DNA of 6,663 bases from an uncultured Bacilli bacterium. Its GTDB lineage: Bacteria; Bacillota_I; Bacilli_A; RF39; UBA660. A model generated the notes under the pieces. The model saw only the letters and a list, made by a program, of their open reading frames with translations, made no database searches and was not told the origin of the DNA. Numbering within the stretch: the stretch's first letter is position 1; the number at the start of each line of letters is the position of its first letter. Position numbers and translations under genes: made by a program. The stretch lies in NCBI GenBank assembly GCA_944327425.1, contig CALVHJ010000074.1, positions 1-6,663 on the forward strand. Reading direction: 5' to 3'. Shown here piece by piece: positions 1 through 5,605 of the stretch.

Positions 1-1
1 T

Positions 2-250
2 GATCAAGATAAGTATCAAAAAGTTATAAGTGCAATTGCGATGGATTATCATGTTGATGATATTTGTTCTTATATATTTAGAAATATTGAAAAAGAATGC
101 TTAAATAGAGGTATTCCTTTAACTGATAATAATATTGTACATCTTTTAAGTACTACTTATTGTGTTAGTAGAGCTTATGAGTATTTAGTGTTTTTACAAA
201 ATGAACATGAATATGCACATCTACACGAACAAGAATTTTTAGCAAGGTAA
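2..250 (+). CDS. 3' end of an unrecognised small-protein gene (5' end outside the window)
   Basis: The reading frame is open from the left edge to the TAA at 248-250, giving at least 82 residues. The ATG at 41-43 has no Shine-Dalgarno before it and the frame continues upstream through DQDKYQKV, so I treat this as a C-terminal fragment rather than a gene starting at 41. The visible part is soluble, charged and probably helical, with several aromatic residues and two Cys (in DDICSYIF and EKECLN). It has no signal peptide, membrane segment or motif I can assign. The last codons and the stop lie in the upstream arm of an intrinsic terminator, so the transcript ends before gltX. Codon use matches its neighbours. 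I do not recognise the family. Confidence 0.7.
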   Translation, partial: DQDKYQKVISAIAMDYHVDDICSYIFRNIEKECLNRGIPLTDNNIVHLLSTTYCVSRAYEYLVFLQNEHEYAHLHEQEFLAR

Positions 251-262
251 GCTTGCTTTTTT
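241..262 (+). terminator. Rho-independent terminator of the first gene
   Basis: Inverted repeat AGCAAG (241-246) and CTTGCT (252-257) with a 5-nt loop, followed by a run of T to 262. The upstream arm includes the last codons of the gene, and the stop codon sits in the loop. The right arm also supplies the likely -35 box of gltX. Confidence 0.75.
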
Positions 263-281
263 AATTATGATGCTGTAAAAT
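253..281 (+). promoter_or_regulatory. Candidate sigma-A promoter for gltX
   Basis: TTGCTT (253-258) and TAAAAT (276-281) are separated by 17 bp, close to TTGACA-17-TATAAT. Transcription would start near 288, leaving only about 15 nt of leader before the gltX ATG. The -35 box overlaps the upstream terminator stem. There is no room for a T-box leader, a common control for synthetase genes in Bacillota. Prediction from sequence only. Confidence 0.5.
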
Positions 282-302
282 ATTACTAGAAAAGAGGTTA
301 TT

Positions 303-1961
303 ATGACAAATCAAGAATTAGCCGATTTAATATTTCCTAATATAACAAAAACCCCAAGTGATTATGAAGCCATGTATCCCGATAGAAATTTAAGTGAAGG
401 GGCTAAAGTAGTGAGGTTTGCTCCAAGTCCTACCGGATTTATGCATATTGGTAATATGATGAGTGCGACGATTAATTATGTGCTAGCAAGATCAAGTGGG
501 GGAGTATTTTACTTAAGAAATGAAGATACTGATCAAGCGAGAAGTGTTGAAGGAGCAATAGAGTTTATATATCATACTTTAAATCATTATGGTATTAATC
601 CTCAAGAATATGAGTTTAAAGGTAAAACAGTGGGTAATTATGGACCTTATATTCAAAGTGAGAGAATAGATATATATCATGCTTATATTAAATATTTAAT
701 TAGTATAGGAAAAGCATATCCTTGCTTTTTAACTAGTGAGGAATTAACAGAAATTAGAGAGTATCAGTCTAAATCTAAAAAAAGAATTGGTATTTATGGA
801 CGATATGCTAAATTTAGAGATGTTTCTAATGATGAGGCGGCTAGAAGAATTAAAAATGGCGAAAAGTTTACGATTAGGTTTCGTTCAGAGGGAGATTTTA
901 ATAAAAAATTTGTTTTTGAAGATCTTACTAAAGGGAAAATTGAAATGCCAGAAAATGATATAGATGTGCCAATTATGAAAAGTGAGAATTTACTGCCAAC
1001 TTATCATTTTGCTCATGTAGTTGATGATCATTTGATGAGGACAACTCATGTAGTAAGAGGCGAAGAATGGATGAGTAGTGTTCCTATCCATTATGAATTA
1101 TTTAAAGCTTTTTCTTTTAAAATGCCTAAGTATATTCATACATCTTTAATATTAAAAAAAGATGGAGATACGATTCGTAAGATTAGTAAAAGAAAAGATC
1201 CGGAAGCGTTAATGTTTTTCTATGAGGAAAAAGGTTATCCAGCTTTAGCAGTTATTGATGCGGTGCTTACTATTGCTAATTCAAATTTTGAGGAGTGGCG
1301 GACTAATAATCCCCTTAAACCCTTTTATGAATTTTCGTTTAGTCCTAAGAAAATGAGTTCTAGTGGAGCTTTGTTTGATTTAGATAAGCTTGATAATATT
1401 AGCAAAAATTATATTTCTAAAATGAGTGCGGAAGAACTTTTCGAACAATATAGAGAATGGGCTAAAAAATATGATCAACGTGTTTATGAGCTTATTAATA
1501 AATATAAAGATGATACAATATTATTTTTAAATATTGAAAGAGAAGGAAAGAAACCGCGAAAAGACTATGAAAATTATAGTAGTATTTTTTCTAAAACATG
1601 GTATTTATATGATGAAGAATGGAATAGAGAATTAAAATATGATTTTGGTAAGATAAATAATAAAGAAGAAATAGTAAAGATTATGGAAGAATACTTAAAT
1701 AATTATTATAATAAAGATGATACGGAAGAAGAATGGTTTAATAAAATTAAAGAGTTATGTGAAGATATGGGATATGCGGCAAATATGAAAGAGTATAAAG
1801 AAAATCCAGAAAAGTTTAAAGGAAATGTAGCTGATTTTACAACAGCTATAAGGGTTTTACTAACTACATCTAGTATGACTCCTAATTTGTATGATATTAT
1901 GAATATTTTAGGTAAAGATAGAATGTTAAAACGTTTAGAAATATTTAAAAATAATTATTAA
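303..1961 (+). CDS. gltX: Glutamate--tRNA ligase (class I aminoacyl-tRNA synthetase)
   Basis: This cytoplasmic enzyme activates glutamate with ATP and charges tRNA-Glu; in lineages lacking GlnRS it also misacylates tRNA-Gln for GatCAB. The Rossmann fold opens with RFAPSPTG at 38-45 and the HIGH-type motif HIGN at 48-51. Next come RNEDTD (72-77), the glutamate-pocket stretch PTYHFAHVVDDHLM (232-245), RGEEW (252-256) and the KMSKS-type loop KISKR (293-297). FDLDKL (358-363) leads into the anticodon-binding region, and the C-terminal helices (LLTTSSMTPNLYDIMNILG) end normally. At 552 residues it is longer than the usual 470-490: about 34 extra residues precede the first strand and there is extra length in the C-terminal half. 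The CxC zinc site of some GluRS is absent (only C141). Start: ATG with AAAGAGG 5 nt upstream. It faces a tRNA-Glu gene. Whether it is discriminating cannot be read from sequence alone. Confidence 0.95.
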   Translation: MTNQELADLIFPNITKTPSDYEAMYPDRNLSEGAKVVRFAPSPTGFMHIGNMMSATINYVLARSSGGVFYLRNEDTDQARSVEGAIEFIYHTLNHYGINPQEYEFKGKTVGNYGPYIQSERIDIYHAYIKYLISIGKAYPCFLTSEELTEIREYQSKSKKRIGIYGRYAKFRDVSNDEAARRIKNGEKFTIRFRSEGDFNKKFVFEDLTKGKIEMPENDIDVPIMKSENLLPTYHFAHVVDDHLMRTTHVVRGEEWMSSVPIHYELFKAFSFKMPKYIHTSLILKKDGDTIRKISKRKDPEALMFFYEEKGYPALAVIDAVLTIANSNFEEWRTNNPLKPFYEFSFSPKKMSSSGALFDLDKLDNISKNYISKMSAEELFEQYREWAKKYDQRVYELINKYKDDTILFLNIEREGKKPRKDYENYSSIFSKTWYLYDEEWNRELKYDFGKINNKEEIVKIMEEYLNNYYNKDDTEEEWFNKIKELCEDMGYAANMKEYKENPEKFKGNVADFTTAIRVLLTTSSMTPNLYDIMNILGKDRMLKRLEIFKNNY

Positions 1962-1982
1962 TCCCTTAAAGGGGATTTTTTT
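1961..1982 (+). terminator. Rho-independent terminator of gltX
   Basis: ATCCCT (1961-1966) pairs with GGGGAT (1971-1976) around a TAAA loop, with one T-G pair next to the loop. A T-run follows to 1982. The first base of the stem is the last base of the gltX stop codon. Confidence 0.85.
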
Positions 1983-2007
1983 AAAAAGAAAAAAGCCCGA
2001 AGGCTTT
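1983..2007 (-). terminator. Rho-independent terminator of the tRNA-Glu gene (UUCG loop)
   Basis: Read on the minus strand, AAAGCC (2007-2002), TTCG loop (2001-1998) and GGCTTT (1997-1992) form a stem capped by the very stable UUCG tetraloop, followed by a T-rich tract interrupted by one C. It begins 11 nt past the CCA end of the tRNA and abuts the gltX terminator on the other strand. Confidence 0.88.
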
Positions 2008-2018
2008 AAATACTTAAA

Positions 2019-2094
2019 TGGTGACTCGTACGGGATTTGAACCCGTGAATGTTGCCTTGAGAGGGCAATGTGTTAACCATTTCACCAACGAGCC
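2019..2094 (-). tRNA. tRNA-Glu, anticodon CUC
   Basis: The 76-nt gene includes an encoded CCA tail (2021-2019). On the minus strand the acceptor arms GGCTCGT and ACGAGTC form 7 pairs (one G-U), with discriminator A. The D stem GTG/CAC flanks a loop with GG. The anticodon stem TTGCC/GGCAA closes the 7-nt loop CTCTCAA, placing CTC at 2061-2059 to read GAG. The variable loop is 5 nt. The T stem ACGGG/CCCGT holds TTCAAAT. Acceptor and T arms resemble Bacillus tRNA-Glu. CUC decodes only GAG, so another tRNA-Glu (UUC) must exist elsewhere for the GAA codons common here. It is transcribed towards gltX, which encodes its cognate synthetase, and has its own promoter and terminator. Confidence 0.96.
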
Positions 2095-2102
2095 ATGACA
2101 CA

Positions 2103-2131
2103 ATTATATCTTTTTTTAAAAGATTATACAA
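2103..2131 (-). promoter_or_regulatory. Promoter of the tRNA-Glu gene
   Basis: On the minus strand TTGTAT (2131-2126) and a perfect TATAAT (2108-2103) are spaced 17 bp apart. Transcription would start around 2096, only a base or two before the mature tRNA 5' end, so the 5' leader removed by RNase P would be very short. A second TATAAT at 2128-2123 has no convincing -35. Confidence 0.65.
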
Positions 2132-2159
2132 GTACTAATTTAGTATATTTGATGTAAAG

Positions 2160-2188
2160 TTAGTGAATTATGCTAGTTTTATTATAGT
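2160..2188 (+). promoter_or_regulatory. Weak candidate promoter for the Nudix-RNHCP unit
   Basis: TTAGTG (2160-2165) and TATAGT (2183-2188) have a 17-bp spacer, with start near 2195. The -35 is poor. The -10 box lies in the left arm of the inverted repeat at 2183-2205, which could therefore act as an operator. Confidence 0.35.
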
Positions 2189-2205
2189 TTTTAAGTTAAA
2201 CTATA
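2183..2205 (+). repeat. 8-bp inverted repeat upstream of the Nudix gene
   Basis: TATAGTTT (2183-2190) is the exact reverse complement of AAACTATA (2198-2205), with a 7-nt spacer. The right arm also lies in the 10-bp palindrome AACTATAGTT (2199-2208). The repeat covers the candidate -10 box and start site and ends 13 nt before the preferred ATG. It could be an operator or a weak leader hairpin; AT richness makes chance a real alternative. Confidence 0.4.
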
Positions 2206-2218
2206 GTTAGTGGTAAGT

Positions 2219-2734
2219 ATGAAAGTAAAGATAATTAATTATGATCACATTAAAGAAGAACAAATAAATGATCGGGTGGTTAGAGTAAAAGCATTGATGG
2301 TTAATAGTAAAAGGGAAGTACTACTAGCAGAAGCTTTTAGTACTATTCAGTTTCCAGGTGGACACTTAGAAGAGAATGAAAGTTTAAGTGATGGCTTAAA
2401 AAGAGAAGTGTTGGAAGAGACGGGTATAGTTTTAAGTGGTAGTTATGAACCTTTTTTTGCAATAAAATATTTTTTAAAAGATTATCCAGTAATAGGTAAT
2501 AATAGAAGTATTGAAATATATTATTTTTATGTTTTTACGGATGAAAAATATAATTTAGAAAATGTTTATTTAGATGATCAGGAACGAAGGGGAGATTTTA
2601 AGTTAAATTATGTTTATTTAAAAGACTTGAAAAAGTATTTACGAGATAATCCGGGGAATTTGGCTATTAATAAAGTGGTGACAAGAGAAATGTTGCAGGC
2701 AGTAAAAGTGTTTAGGGGGATTTATGGATTCTAA
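2219..2734 (+). CDS. Nudix hydrolase
   Basis: Nudix enzymes hydrolyse nucleoside diphosphates linked to another group, using divalent metal. The Nudix box GX5EX7REUXEEXGU is complete at residues 48-70, with G48, E54 and REVLEETG (62-69), so the catalytic glutamates are intact and the enzyme should be active. FPGG before the box is also typical. The substrate cannot be deduced; oxidised nucleotides, sugar nucleotides or capped RNA ends are all possible. I place the start at ATG 2219 (171 residues). The frame also allows GTG 2210, but nothing resembling a Shine-Dalgarno precedes it, while a weak AGTGG lies 5 nt before ATG 2219. The 3' end overlaps the next gene by 11 bp, so the two are probably co-translated. 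It diverges from the tRNA-Glu gene. Confidence 0.9.
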   Translation: MKVKIINYDHIKEEQINDRVVRVKALMVNSKREVLLAEAFSTIQFPGGHLEENESLSDGLKREVLEETGIVLSGSYEPFFAIKYFLKDYPVIGNNRSIEIYYFYVFTDEKYNLENVYLDDQERRGDFKLNYVYLKDLKKYLRDNPGNLAINKVVTREMLQAVKVFRGIYGF

Positions 2735-3038
2735 AAAATTTAAAATGATAGATGAAGAATTTGTTTGTGCTTTTTGTGGGAGACATGTTGATACTTTAAA
2801 TTATACAGCTAGAGATCATTGTCCTTATTGTCTTGCTAGTATTCATGTAGATAATTATCCGGGAGATAGATTAGCTAATTGTGGAGGTGTTTTAAAACCT
2901 ATTGGCGTTGAAAAAAGTAAGAAAGATAATTGGAAAATTGTTTATCGATGTGATAAATGTGGAAAATTTAAGAAAAATAAAGTGGCTTTAGATGATGATT
3001 TTGATTTAGTTTTAAAGATTATGAGTAATGTAAAGTAA
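2724..3038 (+). CDS. RNHCP domain protein (cysteine-rich, probable zinc-binding)
   Basis: A 104-residue protein that matches the RNHCP family (Pfam RNHCP), whose function is not known. Cysteines occur as C15-x2-C18, C33-x2-C36, C53 and C76-x2-C79, the arrangement of a zinc-ribbon-like fold. The signature reads RDHCPYCLASIHVD (30-43), so the usual Asn is Asp, followed by the typical PGDR (46-49) and the C53-G-G turn. There is no signal peptide or membrane segment, so it is cytoplasmic. Its ATG lies inside the end of the Nudix gene (11-bp overlap), with AGGGGGA (2713-2719) as Shine-Dalgarno in the Nudix coding sequence, so translation is probably coupled. The pairing hints at work on nucleotides or RNA, but that is inference. 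No clear terminator follows. Confidence 0.88.
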   Translation: MDSKKFKMIDEEFVCAFCGRHVDTLNYTARDHCPYCLASIHVDNYPGDRLANCGGVLKPIGVEKSKKDNWKIVYRCDKCGKFKKNKVALDDDFDLVLKIMSNVK

Positions 3039-3051
3039 AAAAATATTAGGG

Positions 3052-3079
3052 TTGTTTATTTTGAGTTATTTGTTATAAT
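3052..3079 (+). promoter_or_regulatory. Extended -10 promoter for metA
   Basis: TGTTATAAT (3071-3079) is a perfect extended -10 element (TGn plus TATAAT). TTGTTT (3052-3057) is a partial -35 at 16 bp. The start would be near 3086, giving a leader of about 36 nt. That leaves no room for an S-box or methionine T-box riboswitch, so no methionine-responsive leader is present. Confidence 0.65.
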
Positions 3080-3110
3080 AAAATATAAATAATTTTAATA
3101 AGTTTTAAAA

Positions 3111-3118
3111 GAGGTGAT
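3111..3118 (+). promoter_or_regulatory. Strong ribosome binding site fixing the metA TTG start
   Basis: GAGGTGAT is closely complementary to the 16S rRNA 3' end. GAGGTG ends 5 nt before the TTG at 3122-3124. No ATG or GTG lies at a suitable distance in frame, so the rare TTG start is well supported. Confidence 0.8.
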
Positions 3119-3121
3119 ATT

Positions 3122-3997
3122 TTGGCAATATTTTTGAGTAAAAAATTAGAAGTAGGAGAAAAAATAAAAGATAAAGTAAATTTTATAACGAAGATAGATG
3201 ATAGAAAGCCTAAAGTTAAAGTTGGTATTCTTAATTTGATGCCTACTTTAGAAGATACAGAAAGACAACTTATTATGGCAATGGACACAAAAATGTTACA
3301 AGTGGAATTAGATTTTATTTACTTGAATACTAAAAAGAAAGATGATGATAAAAAAGAATATTTTAATAAATATTATAAATCTTTTGAAGAGATAAAGACA
3401 GAAGATTATGATGGGATGATTGTTACAGGTGCACCTCTTGAACATTTAAACTATTGTGATGTTTTTTATATTGAAGAGTTAAAAGCGTTTTTTAAATATA
3501 CAAAACAACATGTTAGGTCAACTATCTTTCTTTGTTGGGCTTCCCAATTTGGATTGCAATACTTTTATGGAGTTAATAGAGGGACGCTACCTAATAAAGT
3601 TTCGGGGTTATATGAACATTATATAGTTAAAGAGACTAATTTAACAAAAGGGTTTAATGATCTATTTTTAATACCGCAGTCTAGATATTGCAGTATTATT
3701 GAATCAGAAGTATTAGATCGAAAAGATTTAATTCTTACTTGTAAATCTAATGAATCAGGAGTGTATATTGTCGAGAGTGTTGATGGAAGTAAAGTGTTTT
3801 TAACAGGACATGCTGAATATGATTTATATACTTTAGATAAAGAATACAGGCGAGATATAAATAAGGGATTAAAAATAGATCCACCTTGTAATTATTATAA
3901 AGATAATAATCCGGATAATGAACCTATTTATTCGTGGCATGCAACTTCAACACTTTTATATCATAATTGGTTATATTATTATGTATATAAAGATTAA
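3122..3997 (+). CDS. metA: Homoserine O-acyltransferase (MetA family, predicted O-acetyltransferase)
   Basis: The enzyme acylates L-homoserine, the first committed step of methionine synthesis. Family signatures run through the 291 residues: ILNLMPTLEDTERQ (36-49), VTGAPLE (101-107), FLCWASQFGLQ (136-146) with nucleophile C138, SGLYEH (161-166), SRY (187-189), GHAEYD (229-234) with catalytic H230 and E232, and the C-terminal NWLYYYVY. E107 occupies the position where E. coli has Gly (GAPLG) and acetyl-CoA-using homologues such as the Bacillus cereus enzyme have Glu, so acetyl-CoA is the predicted donor. Length is slightly under the usual 300-310. The start is TTG: GAGGTGAT (3111-3118) is spaced for it, and the next in-frame Met is M40 inside an essential motif. 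It is monocistronic, with no other methionine gene visible, and its stop overlaps the convergent yolD stop. Confidence 0.93.
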   Translation: MAIFLSKKLEVGEKIKDKVNFITKIDDRKPKVKVGILNLMPTLEDTERQLIMAMDTKMLQVELDFIYLNTKKKDDDKKEYFNKYYKSFEEIKTEDYDGMIVTGAPLEHLNYCDVFYIEELKAFFKYTKQHVRSTIFLCWASQFGLQYFYGVNRGTLPNKVSGLYEHYIVKETNLTKGFNDLFLIPQSRYCSIIESEVLDRKDLILTCKSNESGVYIVESVDGSKVFLTGHAEYDLYTLDKEYRRDINKGLKIDPPCNYYKDNNPDNEPIYSWHATSTLLYHNWLYYYVYKD

Positions 3998-4302
3998 TGA
4001 ATGTCTAGTATTTGTTTAAAGAAAAGTATTTTATTATTTCCAAGTTCAATAGTTTTGAGGCTTGGATTTATTTTTTTGATAGTTGTATTAATATATTTAA
4101 GTTTACCTTTTTCATAATAAGTAATATTGATTTCATCTTTACTATAATATGCTTCTAATATAGCATTATTAATAACATTTAGAGCATCTTCTAATAATTC
4201 GGGTTTGGGTGATTTAGTTTCACTTTCTATTTCTTTGATAGTATTTTTTAGAGGAGTAAGAGAATTAAAGGGCTGCCATTTAACAAAACCACGATCAATC
4301 AT
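3994..4302 (-). CDS. YolD-like protein, partner of the Y-family polymerase
   Basis: A 102-residue cytoplasmic protein of the YolD-like family. The N-terminus MIDRGFVKWQPF matches the family's opening MIDRGxxKW, and the C-terminal half has the expected alternating strands (INITYYEKGKLKYI; LKTIELGNNKILFFKQILDI). YolD-like genes are regularly found beside UvrX/YqjW-type polymerases in Bacillota, including prophages and plasmids, but their biochemical role is not established; a UmuD-like helper function has been suggested from this context. Here the start overlaps the polymerase stop as ATGA, with GGAGGT (4316-4311) 8 nt upstream inside the polymerase gene, so translation is coupled. The TAA stop overlaps the metA stop on the other strand, and no separate terminator is visible. 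Confidence 0.88.
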   Translation of the reverse strand: MIDRGFVKWQPFNSLTPLKNTIKEIESETKSPKPELLEDALNVINNAILEAYYSKDEINITYYEKGKLKYINTTIKKINPSLKTIELGNNKILFFKQILDIH

Positions 4303-5558
4303 GAATGGTGACCTCCTATTTTTTGGTTACGGTCATGAATAGTTGAATCATTAAGAAGACTTGAAGCTTTTAAAAGAGAGTTTTTGCCATATTTATCTTT
4401 TATTTCCAATATAGCTTTAGCTATTTGTTCTTTTTCTTCTACTTCTTTAATGTTATCAAAGATATTTAGTTGAATACCATCTTTATCTTTTAGAATGCCA
4501 CATGATATGGTTACTTTTCTAATGGGCAAATTATCATAAAATTTATCGAAAATCATAAGAGCATTAGCTAAAATTTCTAATTCATTATCGGTAGGATTAT
4601 TTAGTTTTATTTGATGATAGAAACTTCCACCTACACTTTTAGAATAACCAATACCAAGACCAATGCTAGAGCAAGTTTTATGATTTTCGTGTAAGCGGAT
4701 AGTTATAACTTCTACCATTTCTCTAATTATTATTTTGATGTTTTCTCCATTATAATCTTTAAATAAAACTTGGCTGTGAGAATAAGATTTATCTTTAGTT
4801 TTTTGCATGTCTTTAATTCTACTTAAATCAATACCATTAGCGTGATTCCAAAGTTCAGTACCAATAACTCCAAATTTTTGTTTTAGTTTGTTACGGTCAT
4901 AGTGGGCTAAATCATAAACGTTATATATGTTAAGTTTGTTTAAGTTTCTTTCCATTCTAGGACCAATGCCCCATATTTTAGAAAGAGGATATATAGGCCA
5001 TAATTTATTAGGGATATCTTTATAAGTCCATTTAGCAATAAAATCTTTATTATGTTTAGCTTCAATATCCATACTAATTTTAGCTAGTAACATGTTAGGG
5101 CCAATACCACAAGTGGCATATAAGCCAGTTGATGTTTTAATATCTTTTAATATGTCTAGGGCTAGTTCATAATCGGTTTTGCCATACATTTTTAAATAAT
5201 CAGTTATATCTAAAAAACATTCATCAATAGAATATATATGTAAATCTTCTTTGGCTACATATTTTAAGTAAACTTGAACAACTTCTTTTGATTTAGCAAG
5301 ATATAAACTCATACGCGGAGGGGCAATGGTGTATTTAATATTTGGGGGTATTTCATATAATCTTCCTCTTGATTTAATTCCTTTACTTTTTAAATAGGGT
5401 GTAACGGCTAGAGTTATAGCACCATTACCTTGATGGGGGTTTGCTACTACTAAAGGATAAGTAAAAGGATCAAGTTTTCTTTCTAGACATTCGCAACTAG
5501 CAAAAAAGCTTTTTAAATCAATACATAAAAAATGTCTGTTTAAATAAACGTTATCCAT
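4299..5558 (-). CDS. uvrX: Y-family DNA polymerase, UvrX/YqjW type (translesion synthesis)
   Basis: An error-prone polymerase that copies past damaged template bases. The palm carboxylates are present: D14 in LCIDLKSFFASCE (11-23) and D112-E113 in YSIDECFLDIT (109-119). F18 or F19 probably serves as the steric gate against ribonucleotides. SCE after the gate and the C-terminus, with KASSLL and IGGHHS, mark the UmuC/UvrX branch rather than DinB (Pol IV). A helix-hairpin-helix lies at 195-211 (IWGIGPRMERNL). The little-finger domain follows, and QLNIFD (363-368) is a likely beta-clamp-binding motif. Length (419) is normal and no active-site residue is missing. The start ATG has GGTGATC 4 nt upstream. 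It has its own promoter and overlaps yolD by 4 bp. No Bacillota LexA box is visible upstream. A mobile-element origin is possible, as this module often travels. Confidence 0.93.
   Translation of the reverse strand: MDNVYLNRHFLCIDLKSFFASCECLERKLDPFTYPLVVANPHQGNGAITLAVTPYLKSKGIKSRGRLYEIPPNIKYTIAPPRMSLYLAKSKEVVQVYLKYVAKEDLHIYSIDECFLDITDYLKMYGKTDYELALDILKDIKTSTGLYATCGIGPNMLLAKISMDIEAKHNKDFIAKWTYKDIPNKLWPIYPLSKIWGIGPRMERNLNKLNIYNVYDLAHYDRNKLKQKFGVIGTELWNHANGIDLSRIKDMQKTKDKSYSHSQVLFKDYNGENIKIIIREMVEVITIRLHENHKTCSSIGLGIGYSKSVGGSFYHQIKLNNPTDNELEILANALMIFDKFYDNLPIRKVTISCGILKDKDGIQLNIFDNIKEVEEKEQIAKAILEIKDKYGKNSLLKASSLLNDSTIHDRNQKIGGHHS
4311..4316 (-). promoter_or_regulatory. Ribosome binding site of yolD inside the polymerase gene
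   Basis: On the minus strand GGAGGT is an ideal Shine-Dalgarno, 8 nt before the yolD ATG. It is at the same time the codons for the two glycines of the conserved GGHHS tail of the polymerase. Confidence 0.85.
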
Positions 5559-5575
5559 TTTTGATCACCAATCTA

Positions 5576-5604
5576 ATTATAAGCAAACAATTGTATTAAA
5601 TCAA
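5576..5604 (-). promoter_or_regulatory. Promoter of the polymerase-yolD operon
   Basis: On the minus strand TTGATT (5604-5599) and a perfect TATAAT (5581-5576) have a 17-bp spacer. Transcription would start near 5569, at the Shine-Dalgarno itself, so the leader would be very short. The 8-bp palindrome ACAATTGT (5587-5594) sits in the middle of the spacer and TGGCAA repeats lie just upstream, which suggests repression. Confidence 0.7.
5587..5594. promoter_or_regulatory. Candidate operator: palindrome in the polymerase promoter spacer
   Basis: ACAATTGT is a perfect 8-bp palindrome centred in the 17-bp spacer between the -35 and -10 boxes. A dimeric or tandem-HTH repressor bound here would block RNA polymerase. 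The adjacent double-XRE gene is the obvious candidate. Short palindromes occur by chance in AT-rich DNA, so this is tentative. Confidence 0.35.
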
Positions 5605-5605
5605 G

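Noticed and set aside
41..250. Complete 69-residue gene starting at ATG 41
   Set aside because: The frame stays open upstream to the window edge and no Shine-Dalgarno precedes this ATG, so a truncated longer gene is more likely.
263..302. T-box leader for gltX
   Set aside because: The space between the upstream terminator and the start codon is far too short and no T-box motif is present.
2123..2128. Second TATAAT on the minus strand as the tRNA promoter
   Set aside because: No acceptable -35 at 16-18 bp; the TATAAT at 2108-2103 with TTGTAT is better placed.
2210..2221. GTG start for the Nudix gene
   Set aside because: It adds only three residues and has no ribosome site, whereas ATG 2219 has a weak but correctly spaced one. 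The choice is not certain.
3039..3121. S-box, T-box or other methionine-sensing leader before metA
   Set aside because: The gap is only 83 bp, contains the promoter, and shows no extended stems or T-box sequence.
3073..3288. 71-residue open frame on the minus strand
   Set aside because: It lies mostly antisense to the start of metA, has low-complexity hydrophobic content from AT-rich codons and no family resemblance; it is a shadow of metA.
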